From Theodoxus fluviatilis (Eukaryota; Mollusca; Gastropoda; Cycloneritida; Neritidae): DNA of 11,887 nt. The notes beneath the pieces were generated by a model. The model did no database searches. It worked only from the letters and a program-made list of their open reading frames with translations, and was not told the origin of the DNA. The first letter of the stretch is position 1, and every line of letters starts with the position of its first letter. Position numbers and translations under genes: made by a program. Shown piece after piece: positions 7,996 to 11,887 of this stretch. The stretch spans positions 136,073-147,959 of the forward strand of contig JAWQFJ010001224.1 of NCBI GenBank assembly GCA_034096865.1, given 5' to 3'.

Positions 7996-8000
7996 GTGTG
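7996..8000. repeat. Left target-site duplication GTGTG
   Basis: Five bases directly left of the element at 8001, identical to 10723-10727. Array D is GT-rich, so the left copy alone means little. The value lies in the matching right copy directly outside the mirrored terminus. Confidence 0.55.
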
Positions 8001-8001
8001 T

Positions 8002-8016
8002 GTCGCGGGACGCGAC
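8002..8016. other. Terminal hairpin of the element
   Basis: GTCGCG and CGCGAC pair perfectly around a GGA loop, followed by TTTT. It lies one base inside the proposed left end and overlaps the terminal repeat, so the left end can fold on itself as well as pair with the right end. Confidence 0.6.
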
Positions 8017-8176
8017 TTTTGTTATGATTAAAGGAAATGATAAGGGGGTGATAAATTAGGGTGACACCGTATTCCGCTCAAATAACGGTTAGGGTTATGT
8101 TTCACTATAGCTTGGGCGGGAAATTCTCAGCTAAGGCACGTGCTGAGAGGTGAGCGTTTTGTTAGGGGATTACCTG

Positions 8177-8206
8177 TTGACCCAGCACGGGCTGGAGGTC
8201 AATAAA
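8177..8206 (+). promoter_or_regulatory. Poly(A) signal AATAAA with an overlapping hairpin
   Basis: AATAAA is at 8201-8206. Just before it TTGACC (8177-8182) pairs with GGTCAA (8197-8202), and CAGC (8183-8186) pairs with GCTG (8191-8194), leaving a 4-base loop and a 2-base bulge. The ten pairs overlap the first two bases of the signal. Some retroviral LTRs carry a comparable poly(A) hairpin. Use of this signal is not shown by the sequence. Confidence 0.4.
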
Positions 8207-9692
8207 AATTAAGCTCCCTGATTGGATGCGCTCTACCGCGCGAGGGAGGTTTCTTGATCCGGGAGACGCGAAACGGGGTTAATTATTCATCGGGTTGGAT
8301 GAGGAGAAGGACGTGTGAGCTTGGTGCTCTACGAGTCAGAAACCACTGGGGTGGTTTGGTTGCGAATGTTGGTCTTCGCAATTCTTGCCTTGGTGGCTAG
8401 GCCAGCCAGCCAGGAAGATTCCGAGAATTAGTCTTGAACTGGACGTGAGGAATTTGTCGGCGTTTTCACAGCCTTCGTTGGGGTAAGGTCGAAATCTTGT
8501 TTCACTCGTTTGCCATGTGGGAAATGACCGTTAGGATGTCGGCGGGAAAGAATTCGATTATCGGGACAGTAATGAGTAAGCTAAAATAAGGGACTCGTTT
8601 CTTTGGTAGAAATGGACAAACTTCTTTTACATTGGGTTGTAAATTCGTGCAATCTCGTTTTAACGTTAGGATGGTTTAAACGAAATGTTTCTCGCGGGAA
8701 GGGAAGCGAGGAGGGGGTTTCTCTGAGCACGTGGGTCAAGGGCAGTCGCCCTACTTCCAATAATTCCATGAAAGAATTTGTGGGGAAAAGAAATAGTAGC
8801 TTATTAGTCCGGGTCGATATGTTACAGGCTTTTTAAGGTATCTGAGTCTTACGGATGGCGTACGTCTGACACGGATGATGGTGGATGGTGGACTTGGACG
8901 CTGCCGTCTACCCTGAGCTTCTGAGGGCTCTACCTTCCAGCACTGGGTGGAATACCAGTGCGAGTCGACGAACAGTTTCTTCAAGTGCACTGGGGTGTGC
9001 TGTTTCCTCAACGTTGGGTGTCCAGAGTTGCAAGTACTTCTCGTGTAGTGAGCCTAGTCTAGCTCAGGGAGTGGACTGTGAAATTCCAGGGGGATTTGTG
9101 TATTTGGACTTACTACAGACCTTGACTTTCTTCTAACTGGGGGCAGCAGAAGATAGCAAGGGGGCACGGAGAAATTCGTGTAACAGGTATCACCCAGGGG
9201 GGTGTTTCCTTTCATCAGCGCAAGGGGTGAAGAAAGAGAGATGGGTAATGTAATCTCTTCCTACACAAGGGGTGTGTGGGTAGTCTAACTCTGTGGGATA
9301 GGGAGTGGGACACTTCTAAGAGTGGACTGGAATTCCAGGGGAAGGAATTTGAACTCGGACAGAAAGCCCGGGGGGGTAAGGTGGTCGAACTTATGTACTT
9401 TCATTCACGTAGGGTGGTGAAGGGTGCTATAGCGAGTTGCAACGGAGTGACATGCAACGGTGCAGTGTGTAGTGCAATTTGATTCACTAGTCTTGAATGA
9501 CGCGTTTCACACTGTGACAGACTTGGACTCGATCGCTGGATAGCCTTACTTGTGTTTTGAGAATTAACTTTGAATGGGTGTGTAGGTTGTATTCTTGGAT
9601 CTGTGGGGGGAGCCAAGAGCTGGTAAGCACATGCTTTTCCCATTCATTTCTCTGGTTGCTCGCCTGTCGTGTTGTTTAGCGTAGGGACGCTT

Positions 9693-9704
9693 CTGATTGG
9701 CTGG
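9693..9704. promoter_or_regulatory. Inverted CCAAT box in the element
   Basis: CTGATTGGCTGG, reading CCAGCCAATCAG on the minus strand, is a strong NF-Y-type match. It is the same 12-mer found at 1557-1568 in module C. A G-rich stretch with ggccgggaggcgg follows to about 9750. It may belong to a promoter of the element, but no TATA box or start site is evident. Confidence 0.35.
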
Positions 9705-10370
9705 AGCGGGAGGGAGAGAGCAGGTTGAGCGGAGGCCGGGAGGCGGACTGTTGTTGTTAGTGCATAACCTTTAGACCTGGGGTCAGGCCAGGCTGAGTTG
9801 ACACTCGCTGGGAGCAAGGCATGAGTGAAAGGGGGCGTGGGTTTGGGTTTGTTGACATCTGAGCGCTTCATTGCTTAGAGTCGGGGTCATGTTTATCTTC
9901 TCGGAGAGGGGAGTGGATATTTTGGATGGGATTCTTGTATGAACTTTGATGTTTCTCCAATTTGGGATTGTTGAGAATTAAGAGGGAAGTTTCTTTTGTT
10001 GATACTTCGTTGTTGACAAGTCTTTTGAAGGACTTAGTGTGTCAGGAGAGGAGGTAGTGTACTTATACTTCTTGGAGTTGGAAGCGATTGGAGTAAACCT
10101 TATTAGTGGGGATTATTGTAGTTCAGGCCAGGACGGTCAGAACGAGTAGTGGAAGAGTGGGGTTTTGGGAAGAATTTAAAGGGTATTTTTTCTCTGTTTT
10201 GGTGAAACAGGAGTTGGGGAGGAGATTGTGTTTTTTTCATCACAGTGTCAACTTTATGCACGTTACCGGTAACGTTGTTATTGTTGCTTGTGACCTTTTT
10301 CTTGCAAGTATTGAGATTTGTGAACCTTTTGCTAGAAGGTTGTTGTGGTTGTTTACTTTTCTCTGTTTAC

Positions 10371-10399
10371 AGCGGAAGCGGCGCCATCTTGTTTCCGCT
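10371..10399. promoter_or_regulatory. YY1-like motif between inverted ETS-like sites
   Basis: AGCGGAA (10371-10377) and TTCCGCT (10393-10399) are exact inverse copies, each with an ETS-type GGAA core. Between them the minus strand reads AAGATGGCGCC, one base from the YY1 promoter motif AAGATGGCGGC. A pyrimidine-rich tract ending tttacag lies just before, resembling a plus-strand splice acceptor. Either reading is speculative. Confidence 0.3.
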
Positions 10400-10639
10400 G
10401 GGCTGAAGTCGTGTTATTGTTTTGAATTTGGCCCTTACTTTGTTGAACGCTGCCTGCGTTCACCCCTCACTGCTTCGGGCAGGAAGGGGAAGGTTCTGTG
10501 CTTGATTAAACTGTTATTTTTGTACCAGATTCAGTGGTTCTTCCTCACTTGTTGTTCCGACATTGCTTGATTATTTGTGGTGTCCCAAGGTGTGGCAGTT
10601 AAGTTTAGTTGTAAACTCTAGAGTGTCAAATGGTTCTCA

Positions 10640-10669
10640 CCTTCAGGGCAATTACATCGTTCCTGAAGG
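10640..10669. other. Hairpin near the right end of the element
   Basis: CCTTCAGG (10640-10647) and CCTGAAGG (10662-10669) form an 8-bp perfect stem with a 14-base loop, about 53 bases inside the proposed right terminus. No poly-T or other terminator hallmark follows. Confidence 0.5.
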
Positions 10670-10722
10670 ATTGAGGGTGTAGCATCGCAAAACTACATTA
10701 TAGCTATTAGACAACCGCGACA

Positions 10723-10727
10723 GTGTG
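10723..10727. repeat. Right target-site duplication GTGTG
   Basis: Identical to 7996-8000. The right flank continues as GTGTGACGTGT, which differs at one base from a GTGTGAGGTGT unit of array D. The element therefore appears to have entered the last, degenerate unit at the edge of the array. Confidence 0.55.
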
Positions 10728-11109
10728 ACGTGTTCGTTCTCCAATTAAATTTAATTCATTTAACTTGAATAAATTCTGGCTTGTTATTTCTGTCTAGGGG
10801 TAAAATCTTTGAGAAACAATTCACGCACCTTCATTCCCTTAACCAAACTATGGATGTAGTATGTCTGGAATTAAGGAAATGGCAACACAGTAGCAATTTA
10901 AATGGTTGTTTAATCAATCATTAGCAATCACCCTTGAAAAAGGGGAGTCGGCGACAAGCGCCACAAATCACATCAAAATGCAAAGTTAGGCAAACAGTAA
11001 TTAATTATTCATGACAAGTCTAGAAAGGAAAAGAAACTGCCAAGCCGGAGGTGAGAACAATGTACTTATCTTACTCGATGAAACTCGGTGACGGTCTCGT
11101 GCTGATTCA

Positions 11110-11139
11110 GCCTCCACGCTTAAAGCGTGCCACTGAGGC
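11110..11139. other. Near-perfect cruciform-type palindrome
   Basis: CACGCTT (11115-11121) and AAGCGTG (11123-11129) pair around a single A. Outside them GCCTC (11110-11114) pairs with GAGGC (11135-11139) across a 5-base bulge. The role is unknown. Confidence 0.6.
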
Positions 11140-11477
11140 GGGGTAGGGGTGAGGGGAAAAGGGGGAAGAGGGGATGGGCGCACGGTGCATTACAGCACAT
11201 GGCCTCGGGAGATTTACACACTCACGATGAAAATTGGCGGGTTGGTTTTCCTAGAGTCGAGACAGCTTGGGTAAACTTCAAGCCACTAGCACGGATTGGT
11301 TTCGCTTGGGGACACTTCCAAAATGGAGAAGACTCGTTCCTCGTGGGTCGTTCTCTCTTCTTCCGGTCAGCAAACATGGAGAACTTCAGGCAAGGCTGGC
11401 GGTGGGCTCGATACTCTGTTCGTCCTGCTGAAGTCCGGATGGTTCCTTCTCATCTCCTTCTTCACTCCTTCTGTACA

Positions 11478-11491
11478 GTGGCTTTAGCCAC
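11478..11491. other. Short perfect palindrome
   Basis: GTGGCT and AGCCAC are exact inverses around TT, directly preceded by the palindrome CTGTACAG (11471-11478), which shares one base. Role unknown; chance is possible for this length. Confidence 0.5.
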
Positions 11492-11592
11492 AAAAACCTA
11501 TCGCCCATTCTGGACAGGGCGCCCGTATCTACGTGGATCTGTCCTAGTAAAAAAAACCGATATAGAGGCGCCCCGAGCTATCACTGCACAGG

Positions 11593-11635
11593 TTTTTATA
11601 CCTGCTGGGAAAACACTCTGTCTCTCTCGTCCAAT
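11593..11635 (-). promoter_or_regulatory. Possible minus-strand core promoter (CCAAT plus TATA)
   Basis: The minus strand reads TATAAAAA at 11600-11593, in the loop between CAGGT and ACCTG arms (11589-11604). An inverted CCAAT box lies about 31 bases upstream (plus-strand ccaat, 11631-11635). Start of transcription would fall near 11565-11575 and run leftwards toward the element. The CCAAT-TATA distance is shorter than usual and I see no coding exon downstream, so this is tentative. Confidence 0.3.
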
Positions 11636-11887
11636 CACATCACAGGCTTGTTGAACCCAATTCTGATTGATCAGTCCAACCGTGATACTGTCAGTAGATT
11701 GGTTGAAGTCATATCCCCAGTGGAGAAAACAGTTAATTCAATCTACATCAGTTTTAATTCACTTCCCCTGGTCTATCACTCCCCGGCACACTTATGGTTC
11801 ACATTTCACATCAAATCACTACACCACAGGGAGTCATTTCTGACTCTACACCGGCTTTGGCAGAAAAGTCACTAAGTACTACGGCTC

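Larger units (their letters stand above)
1..8000. repeat. Tandem segmental duplication, two copies (1-2945 and 2946-8000)
   Basis: Position 1 aligns with 2946 at a constant offset of 2945, then 2946 after a 1-base insertion near 3231. Over the first 420 bases I count about six substitutions and one 1-base indel, roughly 98.5 percent identity. Alignment resumes after array B at offset 1997 (1441 with 3438) and continues through module C to the start of array D (2036 with 4059). The right ends of D also match: 2632-2662 and 7968-7998 share 30 of 31 bases. Copy 1 is followed by the tRNA-bearing segment; copy 2 is cut off by the element at 8001. Copy 1 begins at the window edge, so its left border is unseen. 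High identity implies a recent duplication or continued homogenisation. Confidence 0.95.
4059..8000. repeat. Minisatellite D, copy 2: 3.9-kb GT-rich array
   Basis: About 350 units of AGGTGCGTGTG (11 bp), AGGTGTGTGTG (11 bp) and AGGTGTGTGTGTG (13 bp). Near-identical larger blocks show local duplication: roughly 4425-4595 with 4631-4800 (one 1-base deletion), and 6161-6236 with 7540-7615 (one mismatch). A marker gcgtctgag recurs at 6112 and 6469. Near the right end gatgtgcacgtgagg appears three times (7756, 7833, 7875). The minus strand stays open for 1451 codons (3629-7984) because the unit has no stop, and it encodes only His/Thr/Ser/Pro repeats before running into module C. I do not regard it as a gene. 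Long alternating purine-pyrimidine tracts could adopt Z-DNA. Confidence 0.95.
8001..10722. mobile_element. LTR-like element, possibly a solo LTR (2722 bp)
   Basis: The GT-rich array stops abruptly at 8001. The new sequence begins TGTCGCGG and its exact inverse CCGCGACA ends at 10722, followed by GTGTG, the same five bases that precede 8001. TG...CA ends, short terminal inverted repeats and a 5-bp target duplication are the standard signature of Gypsy/retrovirus-type LTRs. I see no open frame with a retroelement domain and no TGG-type primer binding site after 10722, so a solo LTR fits best. At 2.7 kb it would be a long one. A non-autonomous DNA transposon with 8-bp inverted repeats is the alternative. 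Inside are an AATAAA with an overlapping hairpin, CTGATTGG boxes at 8218-8225 and 9693-9700, and a YY1/ETS-like cluster near 10371. Orientation is undetermined. Confidence 0.55.
10728..11887. other. Unique right flank, no supported gene
   Basis: This is mixed sequence of moderate AT content, unlike modules A-E and without satellite repeats. It opens with an AT-rich part holding the perfect 14-bp palindrome AATTAAATTTAATT (10743-10756). A 175-codon plus-strand frame (11127-11654) and smaller ones match nothing I know and show no supporting structure. Isolated splice-like sites, such as cggaggtgagaa near 11046, have no consistent partners. Notable items are a minus-strand CCAAT/TATA pair and several hairpins, listed separately. 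It could be a host intergenic region, an intron, or more of an unrecognised repeat. Confidence 0.6.

Noticed and set aside
405..8000. CRISPR array
   Set aside because: The repeats are head-to-tail without unique spacers, and the context is eukaryotic.
8055..8095. Two TTAGGG words (interstitial telomere?)
   Set aside because: They are single and separated, not tandem, so chance is sufficient.
9205..9230. Minus-strand CTGATGA near GAAA-like bases (hammerhead ribozyme core)
   Set aside because: There is no stem II between the two core parts and no flanking helices I and III.
9056..9345. Diverged internal repeat (agtcta.ctc and aattccagggg each twice)
   Set aside because: The two word pairs have different spacings (226 and 249 bases) and little else aligns between them.
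10106..10570. 154-codon plus-strand frame
   Set aside because: Composition is rich in F, L, C and V, typical of translated T-rich non-coding DNA. No family is recognised and it lies in the LTR-like element.
10723..10745. Primer binding site for a full retrotransposon to the right
   Set aside because: There is no TGG start or tRNA-complementary run directly after 10722, and the next kilobase lacks gag-like coding.
11416..11432. RE1/NRSF-like site on the minus strand
   Set aside because: Half-sites resemble the motif, but several core bases differ, so the match is too weak.
11127..11654. 175-codon plus-strand frame
   Set aside because: No recognisable domain, it begins inside a palindrome, and it crosses the minus-strand TATA region. 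Kept only as part of the unassigned flank.

Overview
The window looks like non-coding nuclear DNA from an animal. The evidence is a eukaryotic tRNA-Phe gene with internal A and B boxes and a T-run terminator, eukaryotic promoter motifs (CCAAT, GC-box, CRE, RFX X-box), kilobase-scale minisatellites and an LTR-like insertion. The phylum cannot be fixed from sequence alone; a marine invertebrate such as a mollusc is only a guess. I find no protein-coding gene I can support. The very long open frames are by-products of 11-bp repeats that contain no stop triplet.

Layout. Positions 1-8000 hold two copies of one tandem segmental duplication, each built as A-B-C-D. Copy 1 spans 1-2945 and ends with an extra module E carrying the tRNA. 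Copy 2 spans 2946-8000. A (1-404; 2946-3350) is unique sequence with an X-box/E-box/CRE-like cluster. B (405-1436; 3351-3433) is an 11-bp C-rich minisatellite. C (1437-2035; 3434-4058) is unique sequence with a CCAAT/GC-box/CRE cluster and a small 32-bp tandem repeat. D (2036-2680; 4059-8000) is an 11-bp GT-rich minisatellite. Unique parts of the two copies differ by only about 1.5-3 percent. The arrays have changed length in opposite directions: B is about 1032 bp then 83 bp, and D is about 645 bp then 3942 bp.

The tRNA gene (2852-2924, minus strand) lies between the copies. It matches the standard animal tRNA-Phe except that position 34 is A, giving anticodon AAA instead of GAA.

At 8001 array D stops and a 2722-bp AT- and G-rich non-coding element begins. 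It starts TGTCGCGG, ends CCGCGACA at 10722, and is flanked on both sides by GTGTG. This fits a solo LTR, or another terminal-repeat element, inserted at the edge of the satellite. The remaining 10723-11887 is unique sequence with a possible minus-strand CCAAT/TATA promoter and several short palindromes.

The window is best read as a structurally unstable tRNA-bearing segmental repeat with a later transposon insertion. The assembled lengths of arrays B and D should be treated cautiously.
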